A stretch of DNA of 64,000 bases from Dillenia suffruticosa (taxonomy: Eukaryota; Streptophyta; Magnoliopsida; Dilleniales; Dilleniaceae): positions 3,859,001 through 3,923,000 of the forward strand of contig JAVTVX010000027.1 of assembly GCA_033439265.1 (NCBI GenBank), given 5' to 3'. Positions 25,895-38,132 of this stretch are shown here, in pieces (position 1 is the first letter of the stretch; each line of letters starts with the position of its first letter). Made by a program: the position numbers and the translations under genes. The notes below the pieces were generated by a model, which had not been told where the DNA came from, did not search any database, and saw only the letters and a program-made list of their open reading frames with translations.

Positions 25895-28800
25895 TCATGT
25901 AGTCTTCTTTTGGGACCTCAACCTTCGAGCTATACAGTCTTGGCTAGGCTCACTTGGAATCATGCGTTTTCTCTTTCTATTCACTACAGTCACAGCCGGT
26001 TCAGAATTCAAATTCACATCATTCTTTTTCTCCAATTCCTCACAATGAACAATATTACTTTCAATATTCTGATCTTGATTCGGTCTTTCAGCAATAATCT
26101 GCGGGCTTGGTTCTGCCACAGTCGCATGCTCCTTTCCAAGCATCATGTCACTTTCTGCTGCAACATCCATATCACCATGCTCATTGTCCTTACAGTGCAT
26201 TTCCTTCTCATTATCACCTTTGAACTCATTATCAACATTTTCATCAGCTGGCTTAGAATTCAAAGTATTCTCATCCTGCATCTCAAACTCCTTGTAATCA
26301 ACAATACTGCTTTCCATAAGCTTGGGATTTGCCACAGCAGTAAGTTTACTTTCAAGCATCTGCCCACTTGCCGGTACAACAGTATTATCACCAACAGATT
26401 CCTTCTCATTATCATCCTTGGACACATTAACCAATTTTTCATCAGCCACGGTAATAAGTTCCATTCCAAGCATCAGGTCCTTAAATAGCATTTCCTTTCC
26501 ATTTCCTCCTTTGAGCTCACCATCAACTTTTTCATCAGCTTGAGGTTCTGGCAATCGACACTCATCATTGGTCATGGAAACTTCTTTACTCTCGGGCAGC
26601 CCTTGAATCTCTGAAAAAGGTAGTGACCTCTTTGCGGAGACTGGGGTTTTTTTTGCCATGTCCTTACCTGAATCAGCTTCTGAGCGATGGGTTTGAATGA
26701 GATAATGCGCTACTGATTTGTAGCCCAGACTTGAAATCTGAAAGACAATTAGCTTAGTACAGGTAGGAATTCATTCTAGTTTGGGAAAATACGAAACAAG
26801 GTTGAGAAAACCTCACCCTCCTGTAAAGTGAGCCAGTAGGATGCCATCCTTTAGCTTGCCGACATAAACTGCAGTTGCAGATCCCACGGCAGACGGGGCA
26901 TATCCAATTTGGATTGTTCTTTGCTTCTAGCACATTCTCCCCATATCTGCACACAATGAGCCTTGGATGTTAAACAGATGCAAACTTTTGCATATTCTTT
27001 CACAAAGTTGAACAAATTGCAAGATAGCTAATGTTCAGATAAAGATGTACAGAAGTTGCAAATATTATGTGATACCTCATATAGAGACAATCCCCACAAA
27101 ACTGTCCTTGGACCAATCTACATTTGCTGCAGTGGGTACGATGACCTAGAGTTTTTTGCCTGCATAAGAACAGCATTTGCATCACATTAGTACAAATAAA
27201 CAAGCAAAATGCATCAGCAATGTGATGTTGTCTGAGGTCGGTCATAAATCTAGAACCTTGTACATTTTATGGAAGGGAGCCAAGTAATGACACTAGAAGA
27301 AGAACAAAGAGGAACACAAGGTACACATTCTCTCAACATTTTCTCTTGGAATTTCAAATGCTTGACAACAAAACCACAAATTTTCCAAACGGAAACTTGT
27401 GAAACCTGCTTCTCAAAACAGCATCAAATTGTTTCCAGTTTCTATATCTATTACTAGTTGTTTAAGGATCCAAACATCAGCAGTGTAAGTTGGTTACAGT
27501 GCGGTAAGACATCCATACAGATCAAAGCCAGCATTTGTAGTCCTTGAAGACACGATAATGATGGTCATAAACAGCAACTTTAGTCAAGATTTCCCAAAGT
27601 ATAAAATCAGGTGTATCATACAAAAGAAACAATAATTATATACCTTCTGGGTTCTTTTCACAAAAGTTAACAAGAAAAAATACAAAATATATTTGACAAT
27701 TTTCTTCAAAAAACAAGAAAATAAGTACCAAAACAAGTACTTGTGTTTCATCTGGAAAATATTTTTCCTCTTGCCATTTTTTTATGGCACCATTTGCCCA
27801 ATCTTTGGTGTAAACATTTTTTAAGGAACACCTTAACTCTATCCACCACATCTCTCCCTGATTAAAGATCTAATACTTCTGCATACGCCTAATCACAAAC
27901 ATGATACAAAGTGGAATTGAGGCCCTCTCCTTTACATAACCGCACAGCTCCATCCAAACAGATCAATGCTATTCCATAAAGAAAGAGAACTGCCGAGCAC
28001 AACTAGGGAGCAACGAGTAATGTTAAACTACTTTTATTGGGAGCAAGAACGCACCTTGTCTCCTCTTTAAGTCACGTTTATAGAGAATCATACTCTACAA
28101 TAAGTAAAGCAGAATGTTGAAAATAAACATCACTTAAAGCCCAGCATATCTCAGCCCTTGTATCAAGTCCATTAGGATCCTTCTTGGGCTGCTCCAAGAT
28201 CCATTCAAAGGGGCCTTAAAGGCCTGCAGTCTGGGCATGCAAAGGAGCCCATATGGCTCCCAATGGATGCTAGCCGTTGGCCCAATGGCCAGCATCTGCT
28301 AGCCCAGGAGAGGGCTGTTAAGCCCTCTCATGTTCTCCTTTGATATCTCCCTCTTTTTTTCTCTATAAAACCCCTTCTTGTGTTCTTTTGAAAGCATGAA
28401 CAAGTGTTCAAGAAACCAATGTATTTGTATTGTGAAGTTCAATCAAAATCTCTCTAGCTTTTCTTTACTTTGCTCTCTACTTTCACTATAGTTTTAACAT
28501 AGTATCAAAGCAAATTTTGATCCCTTCCTTTTTAAGGTTGGGTGATCCTCCTCCTTCCATCAACAATACCCAAATTCAAAGCATAACCTCCATCCAATTA
28601 AAAGAAGGCAACTACTACCAATAGACCAATGTAATGAAGAGAGCTCTAAATCTTCACAACTTGGAAGGTCACATTCTTGATAAAGCTCTAGATGAATCAA
28701 ACTCTTCATTTAGAGAGTGGAAGAAAATGGACGATCAAGTATTCATCATCTTGCTCAATTCCTTAGATGAGACTCACAAGGCCATCGTAACTTGTGCACC

Positions 28801-31800
28801 CACCTCCAAAAGGAAAATCACTTCCACAATACTTTGGAGAGCTCATGTCCCTCCGACCGGACTCCATCGATTTGAAGATTATTCGGAAAATGAGGGAAGA
28901 AGATAAAATTTTTGTTTTACTCATTGGGTTGGATGATTCCTTCTCAAGTTTTAGACAAGAAATCCTTCGAATGAAAGGAGTTTCCATCATTTGGGGAAGT
29001 CCAAAACATGATTCAACTGGCTGAAGTGAGCATTCGATTGGACGAAAGCTCCAAACAAAGAATGGAGGCTCAAGGGTTCCTTGCTCCTTCGGATAAGCAT
29101 GCTGCAGCCAAAGTAAATCAACTTCCCAAGAAAAATGAGATATGTTCTTATTGTAAAAAAAAGGGTCATACAAGGTACAAGTACTGGTTTCTACATCCAC
29201 AATTAAGGCCAAAGACATTCAAACTAAAAGAGCAACAAGGAGCGATGAATCCCCTCAGTTCTCAACAGCAGACCTATGCACAACATGTGAAGGTTCAAAC
29301 TCCATCTTTGATTGATTTTGCAGCATTACAAAGTCAATTAAATGAAATCACAAAGAGACTTCAACAAATTGCTCCCTCAGTTGACAAAAATTAAGGTACC
29401 TTTTCATATTTAAATTCTGAAAATTTTCTTATTGATTGGGGTATCGACTACCATATGATTAGAGATAAAACCAAAGTTAAAAGATATAAAAACCTCTCTA
29501 ACTATAAGATAATTTGAGTTGCTAATAGACAAAATTTGAAAGTAAATCAAGTTGGGAAAATTAATATTTTTGAAAAAACAACAAATATTTTCTATGTCTC
29601 TAAACTTATTTCAAATCTATTGTCCATAAACAAACTCACTAAGATCAAGGGTATAGAGTTGTTTTTGACCCAACCTCTTTTTTTTTTCAAGATCTCAAGT
29701 CAAATCGATTGATTGGCAAGGATTCTAAAACAAGAGGGCTTCACTTTTTGGATCAAGAACAATATGCACTTATAGCTCATATCAAGGAAGACTCATCTCT
29801 TTGGCATGGGCGATTGGGATATCCTAGTGATCGAGATTTAAAACGTCTATTCCTAACTTTAAATTATGAGAATAGACATTGTAAATCTTATATTTTGATA
29901 AAAAAAAAAAAAAAAAAAAATCAGAACTATGTATCTTATTTCTAAAACTATATATAAAAATGCTTTTGATTTAATTCATTCGGATGTTTAGATTTCTCCT
30001 ATCATTTCACATAGTTGTACCTTTTAAACACCAAAGACCAAGCTCTTGAAGCTCTCAAGAGTTATGTGAAATATGTAATCAAACTTTATAATGCCAATAT
30101 TAAAATCCTAAAATCAAACCATGGTGGTGAATTTACAAATCTCAATTTTGAGAATCATCTTTAAGGACAATGACATTATTTATCAACTATCATGTGTCTA
30201 CATACCCCAAAAAGATGGGATAATCAAACGTAAAAATAGTCATATACTAGAGACTGCTAGGGCAATAATGTTTCATACAAACGTACCTAAAAAATTTTGG
30301 TGTAATACGGTCAAAACCGCAATTCATTTAATCAATCTCATGCCATCTGATGTTTTGAAGGGACAATCTCCCTTAGAACTTCTTTCAGGAAAAAAACCAT
30401 AACCTTCTCATCTTAAAACATTTGGTTACACATGTTATATCCATGTTCCTGCACACTTAATAAACAAATTAGAGTATAGGAGAAGAAAGTGTGTATTCAT
30501 TGAGTATGCATCCTTTGAAAAAGAATATAGGCATTATGATCATTCTACTAATCGCACATACACATCGAAAGATGTGATACTCTTAGAAAATGAGTTTTAC
30601 TTTTCAGGGGAAGAAATAAATGAAATTCTAAAGGCACTCAAACAACCACTTGAGATTTTCTAGTAACTCTCAATTTTACTCAAGAAGCTGAGAATCTAAC
30701 CAATCCTCAAGTAGTCGAAGGAAGTTCTCAAAATGAGGTAGAAAGATCAAATCCTACGGATGAAGACTCACCTCTTGATTCAGGGGGATCAAAGAACAAG
30801 TGAAGATGAGAACTACTCACCAAGTTCAGAAGAGCCAAGTAATCCTCCTGTTTAGCTTAGGAGATCAACGAGACTTAAACTTCCACCATCAAAATAGATT
30901 AACCAAAAATATCTCATTTATGATTATTACACTACATTTCATGTTTCTTCAACCCATCAAGCATTCATGAATGGGATAGATAAGGAGATTGAACCCAAGA
31001 CATTCGAAGAAGCTTCAAAAGATCCTAGATGGAGGGAAACAACGAACAAAGAATTAGAAGTTCTAACTAAGAATAGCACTTGGGAGATCACCTCTCTACC
31101 AAACTGAAAGAAGGCCGTGAGATGCAAGTGAGTGTTCAAAATCAAGTATAAGAGTGATAACTCCATCGAAAGATACAAAACAAGATTAATAGCAAAGGGA
31201 TACACTCAAGCATACGGAGTAGATTGCAAGGAAACTTTCACACCGATTGCTAAAATGAACATCGTTCGAGTGCTTCTTTCGCTTGCAGCCAACTATGGAT
31301 GGCATATGTTCCAAATGGATATAGCAAATGCATTCTTTCAAGGAGACTTATAAGAAGAAGTATATATGTAACTTCCTCAAGGCTTCCAACATCAAGAAGG
31401 AGATGTATGTAAGCTACACAAGGCAATATATAGGCTCAAACAATCTCCAAGAGCATGGTACGCAAAACTAAGTCTTGCTCTTCTTAGTAACGATTTCACA
31501 AAATGCAATAACGATTCATCCTTGTTTATTAGAAAAACAATGATAAAATAATAATTGCTTTAGTTTACGTAGATGATATTATAATAAAATAGGGAATGAC
31601 ATACATCACATTGATATTGTTAGAAATTTCTTAAAATCTAGATTTGAAATTAAAAATCTAGGAAGATTAAAATATTTTTTAGAAATTGAGCTAAACTATT
31701 GCTACAATGGCCTAGTTCTATCCCAAAAAAAATAAGCTCTTGACTTGTTGCAGGAAATAGGAAAATTAGGAACTAGATCGGCTAGTAGTCCAGTTTCCAC

Positions 31801-34800
31801 CTCCAAACCCTTAAAAGACAATGAGGAGCCCTATGAGAAGATCAAGAGATATCAGCGACTTGTAAGAAGGCTAATCTACCTTACCATCACTAGACCAGAC
31901 ATAGCCTATGCGGTGAGTCAAATAAGCCAATACATGCATGCTCTAAGGAAGGGTCATTGGAGAGCAGCTGAGAGAATCCTCCACTACATCAAAAATTCCC
32001 CCGGATTAGGAATTTGGATGAAAAAAAATGAAAGTTCAGAAATTGAGAGATACTGTAATGCAGATAAGTGATTCCAAAGATAGAAGATCCACCACCGGGT
32101 TTTGCATATTCAGAGAAGACAACCTAATTACATGGAAAAGCAAGAAACAAAACGTAATATCTAGATCAAGTGCGGAGGCCAAATATAGGACAATGGCTGC
32201 TGGCGCTAATGAAATAATATGATTGAAGGCCCTAGCAGAAGAACTAGAGTTCAAAGTCATAACTCCCATCAAACTTCATTATGATAATCAGTCTGCTATT
32301 CATATTGTCTCCAATCCGGTCTTCCATGAGCACAACAAACACATAGAAGTTGATTGTCATTTTATCCGACAAAAAGTGGAAGAGAAACTCATTATCACAC
32401 CTCACGTCAAAGGAAAAGATCAGCTAGCGGATATCTTCACAAAAGGAGGAATCGCAACTCACTTACAAGAAATGTTGGGCAAGTTGGGTACCATCAACAT
32501 CTTCGCACCCAACTTGAAGGGAAGTATTGAAAATAAACATCACTTAGAGCCCAGAATTTCTCAGCCCTTGTATCAAGTCCATTAGGATCCTTCTTGGGCT
32601 GCTCCAAGATCCATTCAAAGGGGTCTTAAAGGCCTGCAGTCTGAGCATGCAAAGGAGCCCATAGGGCTCCCAACGGCTAGCATCTGCTAGCCGTTGGAAC
32701 TGCCCAACGGCCAGCACCAACTAGCCATTGGGAGAGAGGGCTGTTAAGCCCTCTCATACTCTCCTCTGATATCTCCCTCCTTTTTTCTCTATAAAACCCC
32801 TTCTTGCGTTCTTTTGAAAGCATGAACAAGTGTTCAAGAAACCAATGTATTTGTATTGTGAAGTTCAATCAAAATCTCCCTAGTTTTTCTTTACTTTGCT
32901 CTCTACTTCCACTATATTTTTAACACAGAAATCCTTTGATCCTAAAAAGAAGCATCAATGTCTCATGCCATTTTTTAAAACAAATTCTCTTGATTCGATT
33001 GAATGCAAATACACGTATGACATTTTCAATCCATTCCCGTTCCAATTTAGGTAGTATCAATATTGAAAATTATCGAAGCAAAATAGTCCCACTTAAAAGG
33101 GATTCGACAATTAATAAGATGAGAACAAAGAACCATATTAAAAAGCAAGCATTTATCAATGCATGTTCATGCATAAACAACATAGAGAGAGTTCTTTTAA
33201 AAAAAAATGCATAAAGAAGAAAGAAGAAATAAGAATAAGGATAACCATTGTACCTGCATTGATGGCATGTCAATCCCCTTACAGGGTCATAAATGCGTTT
33301 TCCATCCTTCCCATATCCATCCACAAAAAGAGTCCAAGTTGTCTCACATGAACCAAGCAACTTCTCATGTTCCTCTGTGTAAATTTCTGGCTTAAACCCT
33401 TCCTCTACTAAAATACCATCGAATTCATGAGCTTTTTCCTTCTTTGGCACCTTGACTTCCATGTAGCTTACAGGTGTCACATCCTTCAACCTAATAAAAG
33501 GCCATGTTAAATATAACCAAATAATTCAACAATGAACAAAACCTTGGAAAAAAAAAAAAAAAAAAAAGCTATAGATCAATTAGAATCCAAGTATCAAAGT
33601 AGAAAATTAGGCACACAAATGTGCCATTCATTACCATGAATCACCAACAAAAGGGGACAAGTAAAACTAGACTATTTTAATTAAACAAAATCAAATAGGA
33701 AACATACCCTTAGACCATTTAGATCCCAAAAAAAATTATAAAAAGCCCATACCCATCAAATATTTCTCTCATTAACGCCAATCAAACACAACAAATGGGC
33801 CAAATAGGAAAGAGAATGTACAAACGCCTCAAGGATTCATGTGCCGGGCTTCAAAGGCATAGCACAGAAAATGCTACATTCATTTCTATAAATCAACACC
33901 AAAACAAATCCAGTAAAACTAGATTATGTGAATTAAAAAAGTTAAGATTTGAACATTTTGTTATGCCAAAAAGAAACTAAAGAAGAAAGGAAAACACACA
34001 AACGGGCATCAAAGATTTCCTTTCAACAAAGAGAGATTGTATAAACACCTTGGGGATCAGTATGCAGAGGTTCAGAAGGCAGAATAGTGTTAATCAAACA
34101 AAACCAATATTACATGAAATCAGATTCACATTAGCTAATAAAGGATTATTAGACCATTTAGAATCCAAAAAGAACTGAAACACACAAAACCCTCTTAAAT
34201 TTCCCAATTTTAGGATTAATTAAACATAAAACGACCAAATAGGAGAGAGATTGTACAAACAACATGAAGATCGGGGCGTCGGGGTTCAGAAGGCAGAATG
34301 GTGTTAAATCGGACAAGATTACATATTCAATCAAACCAGATACAACGATGTCTTACAAATAATCCATTGGACAATTTAGAATCTAAGAAAACTAAAAACG
34401 CACAATATGTTTTCTCTTTTTGAACCACAAGTGGGGACCAACAAGAGCAAGATTACAATCTATACCTAGAGGACCGTGTGTCGGTTCAAGACAAAATCAG
34501 ATAAACATCAAACCACATTTCACAGTCCCACTCACACTCACACTGCATCCATCAAGTATTTTCGTCATAACACTAATAGAGACCAACGAGAGAGAGAAAG
34601 AGAGAGAGATGGGCTTAATACCTAGAAGAACGGCGAGGAGGGTTAGAAGGAGGAATCAACAAAGAACGTTGAGGGGTTTTGTCAGATGAGTTTCTGGGGT
34701 TTTTTTTACGAGCGAGAGAGGACTTGAGTTTGAGAGAGAGATCAAGAATACCTAGCTTTTGCATTCTCTCAAGGTTTTCTTGGATCCTTTTTGCCCTAGT

Positions 34801-34914
34801 TTCCTCGTACTCTGGTTTCTGATCTTTTCTAAGCATCTGTGGTTCTTCATTGTTTGGAGAATGACTAGGGTTTTCCTGAGTTTCCAGGGCTTTTGCTCTT
34901 CTTCTGCCCACCAT
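25895..34914 (-). CDS. CDCA7-like zinc-finger (zf-4CXXC_R1) protein
   Basis: Five exons join in phase to 528 aa: 34622-34914, 33254-33490, 27076-27159, 26817-26946 and 25895-26737. Exon 1 starts [13 protein letters not shown] and ends in a basic PPRRSSR motif. Residues about 170-248 form the Cys-rich zinc finger: [37 protein letters not shown] and [27 protein letters not shown] follows. The last 280 residues are acidic and repetitive, ending in NRKRKR and [10 protein letters not shown]. Animal CDCA7 recruits the HELLS remodeller to heterochromatin, and plant homologues are linked to DDM1 and DNA methylation; the same nuclear role is inferred here. Intron 2 (27160-33253) contains a complete copia element in antisense and intron 1 contains degenerate tandem repeats. 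The coding frame itself is unbroken. Confidence 0.88.
28115..28499 (+). repeat. 5' LTR of the intronic copia element
   Basis: 385 bp, starting TGTTGAAAATAA and ending TTTTAACA. It holds a TATAAAA box at 28364-28370, the likely start region for element transcription toward the right, antisense to the host gene. Confidence 0.92.
32525..32925 (+). repeat. 3' LTR of the intronic copia element
   Basis: 401 bp, starting TATTGAAAATAA (first dinucleotide mutated from TG) and ending TTTTTAACA. It differs from the 5' LTR mainly in the GCTAGCCGTTGG-type repeat block in its middle. Confidence 0.92.
33600..34410. repeat. Degenerate tandem repeats in intron 1 of the CDCA7-like gene
   Basis: Units of very roughly 200-450 bp recur. 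Recurring landmarks are AGACCATTTAGA with TCCCAAAAA or ATCCAAAAAG, CCAAATAGGA, GAGATTGTACAAAC, and TTCAGAAGGCAGAAT followed by GTGTTAA. Occurrences start near 33712, 34000, 34150 and 34370. No ORF of note is present. Confidence 0.55.
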
Positions 34915-35167
34915 CTCTCTCGTTCTCTCTCACAATCAAATCAACGGTCGTCTGTGGAAGAGGGCCGGAAGGGCCGGACAAGAGGGAGGGAAACTTTATA
35001 GGGGTTTGTGCGGCCTGTCGAATTACCGTATTACCCTTTCAACGGGTAGAAATTTTAATTTGTCACACGAGGAAATGGTAACTTTATTTTTTATTTTATT
35101 ATTATTATTATTCTTTTACATGGCCATACAATCGCATCAAATTTTAAATTCCTCCGCCATACCGCGC

Positions 35168-35175
35168 CCGCCAAT
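35168..35175 (-). promoter_or_regulatory. E2F-like site upstream of the CDCA7-like gene
   Basis: Minus-strand ATTGGCGG matches the E2F consensus WTTSSCSS, about 250 bp upstream of the start codon. Animal CDCA7 is cell-cycle regulated, so an E2F site would make sense. An 8-mer match alone is weak evidence. Confidence 0.3.
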
Positions 35176-35280
35176 TAGATAATTGAATTTTTTTAAAGGA
35201 AATAGATCGAAAATCATAAGTCTCCCCAAAAAAAATTTTTTTAATCATTTTATGTAAAATGAGAATAAAATTTACATTTT

Positions 35281-35316
<36 letters not shown>

Positions 35317-35746
35317 CTTTCTCACATGTATTATATGAAAACGGCAATGAAATTTTAATTTTTTTTTGTAACAAATTATATACATCTCTCTCTCTATCTC
35401 TCTTTCTCTCTAGACTAGATACAATATTATAACACTTGTATTATGAAAAAATTAGTGTAAAATAAAATTCTAAGCTTCTGCGATAAATTTGTAAAATGAA
35501 AAGTTTAACTCATCTATTTTGTGTAAAAAAATTCAGATTTAAATTATTTAATGAAAAATTAGGCACTTTAGTATTTCGTCCATTCTTTCTTAAGGTTTTA
35601 AATGGTTAAGATATATGTACATTTTATTTGTGACAAGACCAGGTTAAAAAAATGATAGTGCCAGAGAGAAAATATACAATTTGTATATTAAAAAAAAAGA
35701 AACGTGCTACTATAATTTATTTATTAACTACATATACTTGTTCATA

Positions 35747-35807
<61 letters not shown>

Positions 35808-37740
35808 TTCTTTTTTTTATTAATAGTGAGGTTCGACCCCAAACCTATTATAAGGAGAGAGACATTAATATCATTTGAGTTAAAACTCATTGACATATAT
35901 ATATATATTTCACCACATCTCCATTTGCCAAATTGAGAATCCAGACCCAAAAAATAATAAAAAAAATATATTAAAAAAAAAACCCAATTTCCTGATCGCC
36001 TGTAGACCATGTACAGGTAAGTACTAAAAAAAAAGAAAAAAAAAAAGAAAAAGAAAAAGAAAAACAATTTGTATGACTTGCACAATTTGTGTGAGGATAG
36101 GCCCAAGCTTATGAAATGGAGAACTGGTTTTATTAGTGATAAGACCAGGCTGCTTAACCTGTAAATGGGCCCATAAGTCATGGCCCGGTTAGGCCATACT
36201 ACATGTGGCTTGAACAGTAGTTAAGCCAGACCTAGGCATTCTTATGTTCTGAGGCCCAACTTGTTTCGGCCTGCTAGCCACCCCAGATCCGCATTGTGGT
36301 AAGATCTGTGAAATGGGCTTACTCCTCTCTCTCCTCTGCAAAACTAAAAACGGAACAAATAAAATTACAAAATATATCACTATTACTTAAAAAAAAAAAA
36401 AAAAAAAGAAAAGGAACCATGTATCCATCCCACCCCACCAAATAATTTTACACCCACTGCATATGATCTTAGTCCCCTGAGGGGACAGCCTGATTGTCAC
36501 AATCCTCTCCCCCAACCTGAGATCCAAGATTCGAATCTTGTAACCAAAAAAACTATATATGATCTTATTCTATTTTATTTTAAATATTATATCTATTAAT
36601 TAAAACGAATATATATATCGGAACGTATAAATATTCTTATTAAATTAAAGTTTTCCATAAAATTCTTTAAATTTGTTATCGAAAAATTATGAGTTTGCAC
36701 AAAAAATAAATACTTTTTGAAATTAAGTCCAAGTAATTCTTCACGTCCTTTTTTTTTCAAAGCGCTATACATAGGATAAAATATAAATAATTTTATCAAT
36801 TTATCTCACCTGCTAGTCATGGAAAATAATTTTAAAGAATCTTTTTGTTGTGAATTTATAGGGCAAAATTATTTTCTACAAAATAAATACAAGGGATACA
36901 TAACTTTATCATTTTTTTTTCGATTAAATCATCTATCAACTAACTCAAAATTTAATTCATAGTATATAACCATGAAAACGCTCTATTTTAGTAAAAAATT
37001 TTAAGGTAGAATAGGACATTCTTTCTTTATATAATATCGACGCTAAATTAAAATTTAAAGGTGAGGTCATACTCACTTATGTTGTTTTTTTTGTTATAAT
37101 AAGATTTGATTTCTGATCACGAGATTGAAAGAGAAGGTTATGGCAGTCAGACTGTCCCTTGGACTACTCGCATATATTGCTGATATTAAAGCTTGCATGT
37201 ATATTGATTATCTATGGAGATATTAAATCTCATATCAATGAACTTAATATTCCGAACATGAAGTAACTTTTAAAATAAGAATAAAATGATCTTTTAATAT
37301 TTTATCATTGACCTTCACCGAGATCTATCCTCCACATTTTCAAGTTACACTAATTTGTACAAATTCCTTCCCTGGGTGTTCCAACTCCCAAACCAAACGA
37401 CACCTAAGTCTGTGACCCAGAAATTTCTTGAACCATAGCTCCGAAATGTAAGAAAAAGAGTTATAGAATTTACGAGGCCATTCATGTTTGACCATAGTTT
37501 CTCACGCTTGCCTACCATGGAAGCAACACACAAGTCCATGGCACGTTGAGCTTAGCACTCTAATACCGATCACCTACCATTTGAAAAAGCACTCGTCACA
37601 TTTTCTCAAACCAAACTGCAACACCTTTTTACATTTAAAGTTTATAAGTTTCATCAATGACTTCTCATTATTTTCTTCTCTAACCACTTTTAGAAGGTTA
37701 CTTATATACCCCATGATGGGTACCACCTTCCATGCAAAAC
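35176..37740. other. AT-rich spacer with (TA)n tracts
   Basis: (TA)n tracts lie at about 35288-35316 and 35755-35797, with A-runs near 36030-36063 and 36388-36406. A tRNA-like SINE head is visible near 36468-36555 (B box AAGATTCGAATCTTG). ORFs here are repeat artefacts. No gene is supported. Confidence 0.5.
35826..35895 (-). mobile_element. SINE head fragment
   Basis: Minus strand: TTAACTCAAATGATATTAAT followed by a B-box-like GGGGTCGAACCTC. Its spacing matches the plus-strand copy at 43660-43740. Confidence 0.4.
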
Positions 37741-37752
37741 GGTACCACCCCC

Positions 37753-37758
37753 TATATA
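37753..37758 (+). promoter_or_regulatory. Possible TATA box of the GDSL gene
   Basis: TATATA lies about 94 bp upstream of the start codon. A near-identical TATATACCCCATGAT block also occurs at about 37702, so the local promoter sequence is partly duplicated. Confidence 0.35.
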
Positions 37759-37851
37759 CCCCATGATTGGAAATTACGCATTTGAGGTCCTGGTCATTTA
37801 GCTTCTTGTTGGGTATCAATAGACACAGTCTTTCATTGTTGAAGCTATATT

Positions 37852-38093
37852 ATGGCCATGAAATATTATGGTTTGGTTTTGTTTATTTTGTGCTGCTTTA
37901 GTATGAGCTGGGGTGAAGATGAATTATCAGGATCATTTATATTTGGCGATTCACTTGTTGATGCTGGAAATAATAATTATTTGAATACTTTGTCTAAGGC
38001 AGATATTAAGCCTAATGGAATTGATTTTTCTGCTTCTGGGGGTCTTCCCACCGGTAGATATACTAATGGAAGGACCATTGGTGATATTGTAGG

Positions 38094-38132
<39 letters not shown>

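Larger units (their letters stand above)
28115..32925 (+). mobile_element. Ty1/copia LTR retrotransposon in intron 2 of the CDCA7-like gene
   Basis: Flanked by a 5-bp target duplication CAGAA (28110-28114 and 32926-32930). The primer-binding site TAGTATCAAAGC follows the 5' LTR at 28500, a degenerate tRNA-Met match, and a purine tract precedes the 3' LTR. Domains are in copia order: gag with a damaged knuckle ([16 protein letters not shown], last Cys replaced by Tyr), pre-integrase ([20 protein letters not shown]), integrase ([20 protein letters not shown]), RT ([21 protein letters not shown]) and RNase H ([36 protein letters not shown]). Stops and frameshifts break the polyprotein, so it is not autonomous. 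The LTRs differ at many positions and in length, so the insertion is not recent. Confidence 0.93.

Noticed and set aside
25910..26488. A 192-codon plus-strand ORF
   Set aside because: It is antisense to the acidic tail exon of the CDCA7-like gene, whose frame joins in phase with the zinc-finger exons.
35755..35797. (TA)n tract as a regulatory TATA region
   Set aside because: It is a plain microsatellite with no gene start nearby.
36468..36555. Possible tRNA gene (B box AAGATTCGAATCTTG)
   Set aside because: No cloverleaf or matching acceptor stem could be drawn; it is more likely a SINE head, like the other copies.
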